Source: Phycisphaerales bacterium UBA4658
Lineage (GTDB): Bacteria; Planctomycetota; Phycisphaerae; Phycisphaerales; UBA1924
Reading direction: 5' to 3'
Assembly: GCA_002405485.1 (NCBI GenBank)
Contig: DHLW01000135.1
Coordinates: 36,241-63,690 of the forward strand
DNA: 27,450 nt
Position numbers and translations under genes: made by a program. Below are positions 15,252-23,484 of this stretch, one piece after another (the first letter of the stretch is position 1; every line of letters begins with the position of its first letter). The notes beneath the pieces are model-generated. The model searched no databases, had not been told where the DNA came from, and saw only the letters and a program-made list of their open reading frames with translations.

Positions 15252-16411
15252 TCGCCCCCGCAAAGCCATCCCTGCCGGCCACCCTGGGCTGGGCGTGCTA
15301 CCTCGCCTGCTCCTGGACGTGGGTCATCGGCATGTTCCTGCCCGTGCTGCTCGTCCGCGACTACGGCGTGTGGGGGTTCGTCGCCTTCGCCCTGCCCAAC
15401 GTGCTCGGCGCCGCGGCCATGGGCTTTGTCGTTTCCTCGCCCGAGCACAGCCGAGCCATCACCACCCGCCACGCAACCGCCGTCGCCTGCTTCTCCGCGA
15501 TCACCATCGCTTTCCAGGTTGTCTTTCTCTTCTCCATCGGCACCATGTTCTTCGCGTCCGAACGGCTGACCTATGTCTATGCCGCTGGCGCGCTCGTGGC
15601 CGCCGCGATCGCCGGCCTGCTTCGAGGGGTTGGCGCGGCCCTGATCTGGATCGCGTCGCTCGTCATCCTCGCCCTCGCCTGGAATGGCAACGGTCTCACC
15701 CTTCCGCGATCGGAAGCCCCGCCGACGGATCTCCTTCTGCTCGCCCCCGTCTGCGTCTTCGGCTTTGCCCTCTGCCCCTATCTCGACGGCACTTTTCACA
15801 GGGCTCGTGTGCATCTGGGCGCACGCGCCCCCTTGGCGTTCGCGCTCGGCTTCGGCGTGCTCTTCTTCGCAATGATCCTCGGCACGCTCACCTACGCCGA
15901 GCCAGTCGCCCTGCTCCTCCAGAACCCTGAACTCGCCGTGATGCTCCCCGGCGTCCTGATCATCGGCTGCCACATCGCACTCCAGGCCGCCTACACCAGC
16001 CTGCTGCACATTCCAGTCCTCGCCTCCGCCAAGCCATCGCGTCTTCCCGTCGCCGTGTTCTTCGTCGCGCTCATCGTCGGCGCCGCGATCTCGGCGTTCT
16101 GCTGGTACCACACGCCCTGGGGCATCACCTTCGGCGAACTCACCTATCGGCTGTTCATGTCCTTCTACGGGCTCGTCTTCCCGGCCTATGCCTGGCTTTG
16201 CATGATCCCGACCCGCGACGGCCACGCCGGTGTCGCTGGCCCGCAAGGCCGCCGAAAGCTCGGCGTGCTCATCCTCGCCATCACGGCGGCCACGCCCTGT
16301 TACTGGCTCGGCTTCATCATGCGTGATGAGTTCTGGCTTGTCCCCGGGCTCGTGGTCGTCCTCATCAGCCGACTGCTCGTCCGCGGTCGACTCTACCCCG
16401 CTCAACCTTGA
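15245..16411 (+). CDS. Polytopic membrane protein, unrecognised
   Basis: A 388-residue inner-membrane protein with about ten to twelve hydrophobic helices along its whole length and no large soluble domain. Starts are tandem GTG codons at 15245 and 15248, both overlapping the panD stop, so translation is probably coupled to panD. Notable stretches are GWACYLACSWTWVIGMF in the first helix, FALPNVLGAAAMGF in the second, and CPYLDGTFHRARVH in a mid-protein loop. The broken first helices and PNVLGA motif are reminiscent of sodium/solute symporters of the LeuT fold, but I cannot assign a family. A transporter role is inference. The 3' end overlaps the convergent DUF4340 gene by 10 bases. Confidence 0.75.
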   Translation: MVIAPAKPSLPATLGWACYLACSWTWVIGMFLPVLLVRDYGVWGFVAFALPNVLGAAAMGFVVSSPEHSRAITTRHATAVACFSAITIAFQVVFLFSIGTMFFASERLTYVYAAGALVAAAIAGLLRGVGAALIWIASLVILALAWNGNGLTLPRSEAPPTDLLLLAPVCVFGFALCPYLDGTFHRARVHLGARAPLAFALGFGVLFFAMILGTLTYAEPVALLLQNPELAVMLPGVLIIGCHIALQAAYTSLLHIPVLASAKPSRLPVAVFFVALIVGAAISAFCWYHTPWGITFGELTYRLFMSFYGLVFPAYAWLCMIPTRDGHAGVAGPQGRRKLGVLILAITAATPCYWLGFIMRDEFWLVPGLVVVLISRLLVRGRLYPAQP

Positions 16412-17634
16412 GGCGGCCGCCCAAACTCGGGCTCGCCAGGAGACGGACTCGCTCCCGGCGACGCCGGCTCTGCGGCCGGGGGAGCGACATCCTTGACCAG
16501 TTCGGCCATCGTCATGTTCAGCGTTCGGACCTTCCAGTCCGAGGGCGCAAAGACATGAGTTGACCACGCCGCGTTCAGCCCCGCCGCCTCCGCCCTCACA
16601 CCCTCCTGCGTCGCGGCAGCGGGCGCGACCGCCGCCGATTCACCCGTCTGCGGCGTCGGCTGCGTCGGTGGCAGTGTTGCAAGCACGCTCTCATCCACCG
16701 ATGCGGACATCTTCCACCACGACCGGCCAAGGTGCGTCACGCTCACGATGTTCACCACCAGCCCATCAAACGTGCGGACTTCGATCCGAGGTCCAGGCGT
16801 CTGCCCTTCCGTCGGAGCCGCCGGGTCCAAGCTGGCCAGCGCCATCACATCCTGGAACATCAGCCCGTTGAGCGTTCCCGCGATGCTCTCAGTCGATCCC
16901 GGGTCCTTGATCTCCTTCCCCGCTGGAATGTTCTGGAGAGCCATCGCGTCGTTCTGCTGCGCCCGGCTGACCACCACGCTTGATCCATCCGCGTGCGTCA
17001 CGCTCACGCTCCGCACGCGCTCCCTCCGGATATCCGCGAGCTTGGTGTCCATCCATCCAGTCGCTTCCCGAGGCACGTCCACGCGCCCCGCCGCAAGCCA
17101 CGACTGGTTCTCACCAACTCGACGCACGTACACCTCCGGCGTCATCCCCGGCTTGATGTTGCCCAAAATGATCGAGGCGATCGACTTGCCCTCTTTGTCA
17201 CTCAAGGTCACCAGCGTGCTCTGCGACTCCTCCCCGTTTGCCCCGGGCTGTCCGGCCGCGGCGGCCGGGACCGGATCCTGAACGCCCAGCTTGTCGAACT
17301 GCTCCGGTCTGCTGGTCTTGCGCTCAACCTCGCGAAGGTCGGCCAGGCCGACCACCACGCCGCGGACGCTCTCGAGCTTCGCCGGATAGTCACCCTTCTC
17401 CCTGACGCGCCACTGACCGTCCTGATTGACGACCGTCACCGTGCCCGTGGCTCGTGTCACCGTGATCTGGGCGATGTCTCCGGCCCGCTGCGCGAGCGTG
17501 GGCAGAAGCACGCGGCGATCCAGTCCCTCGCCGATCTCGGCTCGTTGCGGCGATCTGGATCGGCTCACCACGACCGCCCCGACAACTCCCGCCGCCGCCA
17601 GGATTCCCAGGATCACGACCACCTTGCTGTTCAT
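16402..17634 (-). CDS. DUF4340 domain protein
   Basis: A 410-residue protein with one N-terminal membrane helix (about 4-24), the rest predicted extracytoplasmic. The region ITVTRATGTVTVVNQDGQWRV, followed by YPAKLESVRGVVVGLADLRE, ERKTSRPEQFDKLGVQDP and ASIILGNI, is the characteristic DUF4340 order. The C-terminal part is Pro/Ala-rich and ends APSEFGR-like in low complexity. DUF4340 proteins are normally encoded directly after a GldG-like ABC-transport auxiliary protein, as here (the upstream gene ends at 17680, 45 bases away). Their function is unknown, but they are assumed to be parts of a gliding- or export-type ABC complex. Confidence 0.85.
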   Translation of the reverse strand: MNSKVVVILGILAAAGVVGAVVVSRSRSPQRAEIGEGLDRRVLLPTLAQRAGDIAQITVTRATGTVTVVNQDGQWRVREKGDYPAKLESVRGVVVGLADLREVERKTSRPEQFDKLGVQDPVPAAAAGQPGANGEESQSTLVTLSDKEGKSIASIILGNIKPGMTPEVYVRRVGENQSWLAAGRVDVPREATGWMDTKLADIRRERVRSVSVTHADGSSVVVSRAQQNDAMALQNIPAGKEIKDPGSTESIAGTLNGLMFQDVMALASLDPAAPTEGQTPGPRIEVRTFDGLVVNIVSVTHLGRSWWKMSASVDESVLATLPPTQPTPQTGESAAVAPAAATQEGVRAEAAGLNAAWSTHVFAPSDWKVRTLNMTMAELVKDVAPPAAEPASPGASPSPGEPEFGRPPQG

Positions 17635-17679
17635 GCCGATGCGCCCCGTTGAATCGTCCCTGCGAAACCGTTCCTCGCT

Positions 17680-19620
17680 TCATCCCTTGGTCGCCATGCG
17701 ATCCGATCGTCGCCTCGAAGATCGGTACGCCGCCAGCCCGATCGCCCCCGCGCCGACGAGCACCGGCATCAACCCGATGTTGATCGCCTTCAGCGTCGTG
17801 CCCATCTGCTCGGTGTCCTTGGTGAGCTGGAACTGCACGTCCCTCAGCTCCTTGCGGGTCGCGATCAGCTCGGCCCGGAACTTGTCGATCTCCGTCTGCT
17901 GCTCGGGGGTCAGGTACACCCTTCCGTCCGCGGCGTCGGGCCGCTGCCGCTGCATGTCGTTGATCTTCTGCTCGGTTTCGCGGAGCTTTCGCTGCAGTTC
18001 CTGCTCCTTGGCCTGATACGCCTGCTGAGCGCTCCGCTGCAACTCCTCGACCTTGGTGAACGGCCGCGAGAACTTCCCCCGGGCCCGCAGCGACGCCAGT
18101 TCCGACGACCCGCTCAGGTTGTCTGCCGCGTTCACTACCAGCGAGCCATTATCGCTGAACTCGTCGTACCCCAGCAGGATGTTCCCCAGACGCGCCTCAT
18201 TCACCCAGAACCGGTCCGCCAGCAAGTCCGCGTCGGCGATCACCACAACGTCGATCGGCCCGGCCGATTCCGCCACGTGCGGCGCGGGCTCGGGGGCACC
18301 CACCTGGCCCTCGGCGGGCTTGGGCGCTCCATCCGCAAACGCCGATTGCACCTTGCCCGTCACCCGTGCAGCCAGGGTGAGCTTGGCCGTCCCCGGCGCA
18401 TACTCCGCCAGCAGCTTCTTGGGCTCGGGGATGAACGACACCACCGACGCGTCGGCCAGCATCGCCGTCGCCGAGGTTGTCAGCAGCGGCTGAAACTCCG
18501 TCGTCGCCCCATCCTTGCGGGCCAGCGAGCCCGCCGTCCCGACGAACATCCGCTCCAGTTGCCCCGTGATCGGATCGCCCGCCGATCGCGAGTCGCCGCC
18601 CAGCATCAGCCATGCCACGTACGGCACGGTCTCCGGACGATTCTCGCTCCCCACCCGCACGCTCACCGCCGACGCCTTGTCCAGAACCACCTTGTCCTTG
18701 GAATACGCGACGCCCCACGCATCCAGCAGCTTTGGCAACTCGCTCGCCTTGGGCATGCTCATCGCCTGCATCGGGTTCATGCCCGGCGGCACATCCGCCT
18801 CGCAGTTCGGATCCACGAACACGATCGCCCGACCGCCCTTGAGCACGAACTGGTCGATCGCATATAGCGTCTGCTCACTCGGGTTCTTCGGATGCACGAT
18901 CAGCAGAACCTTGATCTCCGGCGGGATCGCCGCCGCCGTCGTCTCCACCGTCTTGACGTCAAAGAACTCCTTCAACTTGCGGCTGATCTGCCACGCCGGT
19001 GTCCCGCGCCCGCCCATGAACGGGTTGCCCTCCTGCCCCTCGATGGGCAGCCAGGACATGATCCCGATGCTGCTCTTCTTCGGACTCGAGAGCAGATACA
19101 CCAGCCGCGTCAGGTCGTACTCAAGGAATGATTCCTTGCTTGGGTCGAAGAACTTGATGACTTCGGTCTGATCAACGCTGTTGGTCCCGACGAGCCCGAA
19201 GTACAGCCGATCACCCGCAAGTCCCCCAAGCCCGCCGGATCCCGCCGGCAATGCCGCCAGCCCCGCCTGCACAGCTCGGTCCTCGGCTTCGGAATACGGC
19301 TCCGGGTCCACCACCCGCAGGGAGAGCTTTCCCCCCGACGCCCGCACGAGTTCGTCCAGCATCTCCCGGACCCGCCGCACATACCCCTGGATCACAGGCG
19401 CTTCCGAAAGCTGCTTTTGCGAAACGTACAGCGTGAGCGTGATGTCTTCCTGGAGCTTCGCGGCGATCTGCCTCGAACCCGGGCTGAGCGTGTACAGCTT
19501 GCCCTCGGTCAGGTCCACCCTGGCCGAACGCATCGCCTGACCAGCCACGATGTTCACCGCCACAAAGAGCACCAGCCCAGCCCCGAGCGCCGCCGCCGAC
19601 ATCCACGCCTTGCTGTTCAT
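17680..19620 (-). CDS. GldG-like ABC transporter auxiliary protein
   Basis: A 646-residue membrane-anchored protein. The ATG at 19620 puts a membrane helix at about 8-27 followed by the hallmark VDLTEGKLYTLSPGSR (35-50), as in GldG/ABC_transp_aux proteins; longer in-frame starts add a polar leader. The central domain has FFDPSKESFLEYDLTRLVY, IGIMSWLPIEGQEG, IDQFVLKGGRAIVFVDP and VVVIADADLLADRFWV, typical of the family's Rossmann-like domain. A Gln/Glu/Arg-rich coiled coil (about 535-605) precedes a C-terminal membrane helix (about 612-631). It normally works with an ABC ATPase and permease; neither is adjacent here. It is co-directional with the DUF4340 gene. Confidence 0.87.
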   Translation of the reverse strand: MNSKAWMSAAALGAGLVLFVAVNIVAGQAMRSARVDLTEGKLYTLSPGSRQIAAKLQEDITLTLYVSQKQLSEAPVIQGYVRRVREMLDELVRASGGKLSLRVVDPEPYSEAEDRAVQAGLAALPAGSGGLGGLAGDRLYFGLVGTNSVDQTEVIKFFDPSKESFLEYDLTRLVYLLSSPKKSSIGIMSWLPIEGQEGNPFMGGRGTPAWQISRKLKEFFDVKTVETTAAAIPPEIKVLLIVHPKNPSEQTLYAIDQFVLKGGRAIVFVDPNCEADVPPGMNPMQAMSMPKASELPKLLDAWGVAYSKDKVVLDKASAVSVRVGSENRPETVPYVAWLMLGGDSRSAGDPITGQLERMFVGTAGSLARKDGATTEFQPLLTTSATAMLADASVVSFIPEPKKLLAEYAPGTAKLTLAARVTGKVQSAFADGAPKPAEGQVGAPEPAPHVAESAGPIDVVVIADADLLADRFWVNEARLGNILLGYDEFSDNGSLVVNAADNLSGSSELASLRARGKFSRPFTKVEELQRSAQQAYQAKEQELQRKLRETEQKINDMQRQRPDAADGRVYLTPEQQTEIDKFRAELIATRKELRDVQFQLTKDTEQMGTTLKAINIGLMPVLVGAGAIGLAAYRSSRRRSDRMATKG

Positions 19621-19871
19621 GTCCGTGCCGACTCCACGATGACCCCGTGCCCGAGGGTCGGACCAAACTCGGATCACCCGATCCGGCATCGATCTGCCCC
19701 TCGACCCAGACACTCCGATAGACGCCCAGTGTACCCTCGCGGGCTCCCCGAGGGGACCGACGCCACACGCTCTGGATGCACACGATTCCGGAATCCGGCG
19801 CCCTTTTTTCCCGCTGCAATTCGGCCCTGTTTGTCCGTACTCCGGCGCGACTCGACATACCCTGCCACCCT
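19621..19871. promoter_or_regulatory. Divergent intergenic region between gldG-like and glycosyltransferase genes
   Basis: These 251 bases separate two divergent operons and should contain both promoters. Seen in it: TCCCCGAGGGGA (19745-19756), a perfect 12-bp palindrome GATTCCGGAATC (19784-19795) that could be an operator, and a six-T run shortly after it (19804-19809). A TTGTCC (19831-19836) and a GACATA (19854-19859) spaced by 17 bases could be a weak promoter for the plus-strand gene, ending only 12 bases before its ATG. None is certain. Confidence 0.35.
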
Positions 19872-21686
19872 ATGCGCATCGTCCTTGTCAACTGGGCCCG
19901 GATCTGGGACGGAGCGTCCTACGGCGGCGGTGTCAACCAGTACTGCCAGGCCCTTGCCATCGAGCTGCTCCGCAACGGCCACGAGGTCATCTCCCTCTTC
20001 GGCGGCACCACCTTCGTCCGCGATCACTCCACCGGCAAGGTCGGCAAGTGCCACATTCGCAGGCACGACGACTGGCTCACCGAGTTCAAGAACGCCGGAG
20101 GCATCAAGGTCTTCGAGGTCGTCAACTCCCCGGTCATGGCCCCGAGCATCGTCCAGTACGAGGATCCCCTGGGCGAGGTCAGTGCACCCGAGCTCGAGCA
20201 CCAGGTCGCCAAGCTCATGACCGCCCTCGCCCCGGATGTCATCCACTGGAACAACATCGAGGGCTTCAGCGTCGGCTGCATCGACGCCATCCGCGCCGTC
20301 TGCAAGGCCCGGCACATCTTCTCCCTTCATAACTATCACACCATCTGCCCCCAGGTCTACCTCATGCAGGGCCATCGCAAGACCTGCTATGACTTCGACA
20401 ACGGCCACGCCTGCGCGACATGCATCGAGGTAAAGCCTCGAGACGCCGAACGCGAACGGCACATGCTCGCCTACGACAAGTCCAAGGGCGTCGACCCCCA
20501 CGCCGTGGGCCACGCCCGGCACGCGTGGCTTGGCGCCCTGGGCACGCTCAAACGCACCGTCTGGGGCCTCTGGGAGATCCGCCAGGCCAGAGCACGCCAG
20601 GATCGCATCAAGCGCGAACTCCATGCCCCCGGAACACTCGTCGACTTCGATCGCCCCGCGACCGTGCGCGATCCCCACCCGCCAGCCGGCGGCGACAGGT
20701 CCGACCAGCGCGGCAAGACCCCGCATCTGCTCGCGGAGCTCAATCCCTGGACCCCGCCGCCCCCGGATGCCCCCGAGCTGCAGCCGCTCACCAACAGCAT
20801 CGAACCGCCCACGCCGATCGCGCCAAGCGTGCGCAGCCCGAACGACTATGCCCGCCGCCGCGCCGCGATGGTCGCCATGCTCTCTTCGTGCGATCGTGTT
20901 CTTGCCGTGAGCGACTTCGTCCGCCGCAAGTTCGTCTCCATGGGCGTGGATGAGCGCGTCATCCGCACCATGCCGATCGGCTCTCGCATCAACCGCGTCA
21001 TCGCGCTCAAGCCAGATCTGGTCTTTGATCCTCCGCCGCCGGAGACCGGCATCCCCTGGCACAGGCAGCGCCCGCTCCGCCTGCACTTCATGGGCTACAA
21101 CAACTATTACAAGGGGCTCCACGTCGTCGCTGACGCCCTGGAAATGCTCGACCCGGCACACCTCCGCCAGATCGATCTCTCCATCTTCGCTCTCGAGGGG
21201 CATCGCATCGAGTGGATGTTCCGCCGCCTGGAGCCCCGCCTGGCTCGGCTCACTTTCCGCGGCGAGTACAACTACCACGACATCCCCTGGATGCTCGGAG
21301 GCAAGGATCTGACCCTCGTTCCGAGCGTCTGGTGGGACAACGCCCCCCAGACCGTCTTCGAATCCATGGCCTGTGGCGTCCCCGTCCTTGGGGCCGACAT
21401 CGGAGGCATTCCCGACTTCGTCCGCCACCGCCACAACGGCCTGCTCTTCACCGCCAACAGCCGCCCCGCACTTCGGCACGCTCTCATCGAAGCCATCGAA
21501 GACCCGCACCTGGTCTGGAGCCTTCGCGCAAACGTCGCCCCGCCCAAGAGCATCGAGGAGCATGCCAGGGAGATCATCCCCGTGTACCAGGGCAGCGAAC
21601 CGCCTTCGTATGTGCCCCCGGCGTCCGATGTCGAATGTCGGATCCACGGCAAACGCATTTCCAGCCCGGCTCATCATGTGAACTAG
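19872..21686 (+). CDS. GT4-type glycosyltransferase with four-cysteine motif
   Basis: A 604-residue protein of the GT-B fold. The ATG at 19872 starts at the first strand, MRIVLVNWARIWDGASYGGG, with the glycine-rich acceptor-domain loop; an earlier in-frame start at 19776 adds an unconserved leader. The acceptor domain ends in HNYHTICPQ and a cysteine cluster (C159, C172, C181, C184). A Pro-rich, probably disordered insertion covers about 250-325. The donor domain has LRLHFMGYNNYYKGLHVV, then FRGEYNYHDIPWML, and DNAPQTVFESMACGVPVLG (489-507), followed by GGIPDFV. The usual E-x7-E is D489-x7-E497 here. It probably transfers a nucleotide-sugar residue onto a surface glycan or lipid; the sugar cannot be told. 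Confidence 0.85.
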   Translation: MRIVLVNWARIWDGASYGGGVNQYCQALAIELLRNGHEVISLFGGTTFVRDHSTGKVGKCHIRRHDDWLTEFKNAGGIKVFEVVNSPVMAPSIVQYEDPLGEVSAPELEHQVAKLMTALAPDVIHWNNIEGFSVGCIDAIRAVCKARHIFSLHNYHTICPQVYLMQGHRKTCYDFDNGHACATCIEVKPRDAERERHMLAYDKSKGVDPHAVGHARHAWLGALGTLKRTVWGLWEIRQARARQDRIKRELHAPGTLVDFDRPATVRDPHPPAGGDRSDQRGKTPHLLAELNPWTPPPPDAPELQPLTNSIEPPTPIAPSVRSPNDYARRRAAMVAMLSSCDRVLAVSDFVRRKFVSMGVDERVIRTMPIGSRINRVIALKPDLVFDPPPPETGIPWHRQRPLRLHFMGYNNYYKGLHVVADALEMLDPAHLRQIDLSIFALEGHRIEWMFRRLEPRLARLTFRGEYNYHDIPWMLGGKDLTLVPSVWWDNAPQTVFESMACGVPVLGADIGGIPDFVRHRHNGLLFTANSRPALRHALIEAIEDPHLVWSLRANVAPPKSIEEHAREIIPVYQGSEPPSYVPPASDVECRIHGKRISSPAHHVN

Positions 21687-21738
21687 ACTTCCGTGGCCAG
21701 CCGCCCTCGACCGTCCGCACCCCCGTTCGAGCCCTCGT

Positions 21739-23484
21739 GTGCCCAGCGCCCAGACACCCAACTCCTGCATCGCACCACCCGCTGTGCATCGGCCCGTGGA
21801 AGTCGCTCCATCCACGCCCGACTCCGGCGAGCACGCTCCGGTCGCCTCCACGCCCACCGACCGCATCTGCGCACTGATCGTCACGTGGAACCGCAAAGCC
21901 CTCGTCACCAACGTCCTCAATGCCCTGTCGCGGCAGACCTATCCGACCAAACTCATCGACCTCGTCATCGTCGACAACGCCGGAACCGACGGCACGCTCG
22001 ATCACCTCGTCAGTTCGATCAATCCCGAACGCGTGATCGACAACCGCACCGAACTCGCTCGCGAGCCGCGTTTCGACACCCCGCGACCCCGCACCTGGGG
22101 CAACCCCGCTGCTCCGAACTCCCTCGGTCTCGCCTCCGTCACCATCGTCCGCAACCAGGCCAACCTCGGGGGGTGCGGCGGATTCAACACCGGCTTCGCG
22201 TTCGTCGAGCACTGGTTTGGCAAATCCGGCTTCGGCGGGCCGGACTACGTCTGGCTCGTCGATGATGACATCGATCTCCCCACCGACACCCTCCAGCACC
22301 TTGTCGAGACCATGCGGTCCGACCCCGCCGTCGGCCTCGTCGGCTCTCGCACCTGCGATATCAACGACCGCGCCCGCACCATCGAGACCACCATCTACTT
22401 CAACTCCGCGACCGGAGCCATGCAGGACGACGCCCCGCCTCACCATCCGAGACATGACCACCACAAAAAGTGGATCCAGTCCGTCGGAGGCCCCCGGGGC
22501 CAGGGAGGACCCGACGGCTATCGCGGCGCCATGGACGTCGACGTCGTCTCGGCGTGCTCCATGCTCGCCCGCTGGAAGGCCGTCCTCGGCGATGGCGGCA
22601 AGCACCCGGGCGTCGGCTTCTGGGATCACCGGTACTTCATCTATTGCGACGACGCCGACTGGTGCCTGCGCTTTGCCAAGGCCGGGTATCGCGTCGTTCT
22701 CAACCTCAACGCCGTGGTCTATCACACGCCCTGGAATCTCAAGCTCACTCCGGCCCGCATCTACTACGCCAACCGCAACCGCATGTGGATGGTCCAGAAG
22801 GTCCTCCCAACGCCCGCACTCCGCTCCGTCACCGAACAGGTCATGCGGGGCTTCCTCTTCGACGCGCTCCACGCCGCCGCCCACCGCCGACTCTTCCATG
22901 CCGACATCATCCTGAACACGGGCCTGGATGTCGTCAATGGCGTGGCCGGCAAGACCGGCTCCGACGGCCCGCCGCCGATGCCCATCCTTCATGCTCTTCG
23001 CGCCGCGGGGTGCCTCAGGCACGGAGCGCGTGTCGCCGTCATCTGCAACGTTCACGACAGCATGAACTGGGTCGAAGCCCTCAAGCTCCAGGTTGCCGCC
23101 GCATTCGCCTCCGGCGGCGAACCCGGCGAGGTCCTTCCAGAATGGCAGATCATCGCCCGCAACGACGTCAACACCCCGCCCCCGCCCCCCGGGGCCGTCA
23201 TCTACGGACGCCACCTCAAGTCTCGACTCAAGAAACAGCTTTGGCTCCTTCGATCCCGCCCCTCGGCGGTCATCGTCTTTGACCAGATCAACGACTTCCC
23301 CGTCCTGCTCGCGGCCCGGCACACGCTCCACGTCGACCACCGCAAGCCCGATCAGGTCCAACTCGAGCGCGACGGCTGGACCCGGAGGCTGGCCTTCTTG
23401 CTCCGCTGGTTCAAGGCCCGCCGATCCCTCCTCGGGTACGCCCGGCGCGTCGAGCCCTTCCGGAGCGCAACGAGGTACGGATGA
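21739..23484 (+). CDS. GT2-type glycosyltransferase, GlfT2-like layout
   Basis: A protein of up to 581 residues with a GT-A domain. The core begins near residue 42 with RICALIVTWNRKALV, then LSRQTYPTKLIDLVIVDNAG, RNQANLGGCGGFNTGF (138-153), the DxD-type metal site VWLVDDDID (171-179) and WDHRYFIYCDDADWCLRF (295-312), which carries the probable catalytic acid. This order resembles GlfT2-like galactofuranosyl- and rhamnosyltransferases. Residues 360-581 are a less conserved C-terminal region. The first 40 residues are unconserved, so the GTG at 21739 is uncertain; GTGs at 21784 and 21796 are alternatives. The stop overlaps the next gene (ATGA), which places it in one operon with the flanking GT4 genes. 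Confidence 0.83.
   Translation: MPSAQTPNSCIAPPAVHRPVEVAPSTPDSGEHAPVASTPTDRICALIVTWNRKALVTNVLNALSRQTYPTKLIDLVIVDNAGTDGTLDHLVSSINPERVIDNRTELAREPRFDTPRPRTWGNPAAPNSLGLASVTIVRNQANLGGCGGFNTGFAFVEHWFGKSGFGGPDYVWLVDDDIDLPTDTLQHLVETMRSDPAVGLVGSRTCDINDRARTIETTIYFNSATGAMQDDAPPHHPRHDHHKKWIQSVGGPRGQGGPDGYRGAMDVDVVSACSMLARWKAVLGDGGKHPGVGFWDHRYFIYCDDADWCLRFAKAGYRVVLNLNAVVYHTPWNLKLTPARIYYANRNRMWMVQKVLPTPALRSVTEQVMRGFLFDALHAAAHRRLFHADIILNTGLDVVNGVAGKTGSDGPPPMPILHALRAAGCLRHGARVAVICNVHDSMNWVEALKLQVAAAFASGGEPGEVLPEWQIIARNDVNTPPPPPGAVIYGRHLKSRLKKQLWLLRSRPSAVIVFDQINDFPVLLAARHTLHVDHRKPDQVQLERDGWTRRLAFLLRWFKARRSLLGYARRVEPFRSATRYG

Noticed and set aside
15227..16567. 446-residue minus-strand frame of Glu/Asp/Gly-rich composition.
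   Set aside because: It is antisense to the membrane protein; reversing hydrophobic codons produces such acidic sequences, and it crosses two gene ends.
19674..21920. 748-residue minus-strand open frame.
   Set aside because: It is antisense to the first GT4 gene, which has clear GT4 motifs; the antisense product is rich in Val, Asp, Gly and Ala with no recognisable domain.
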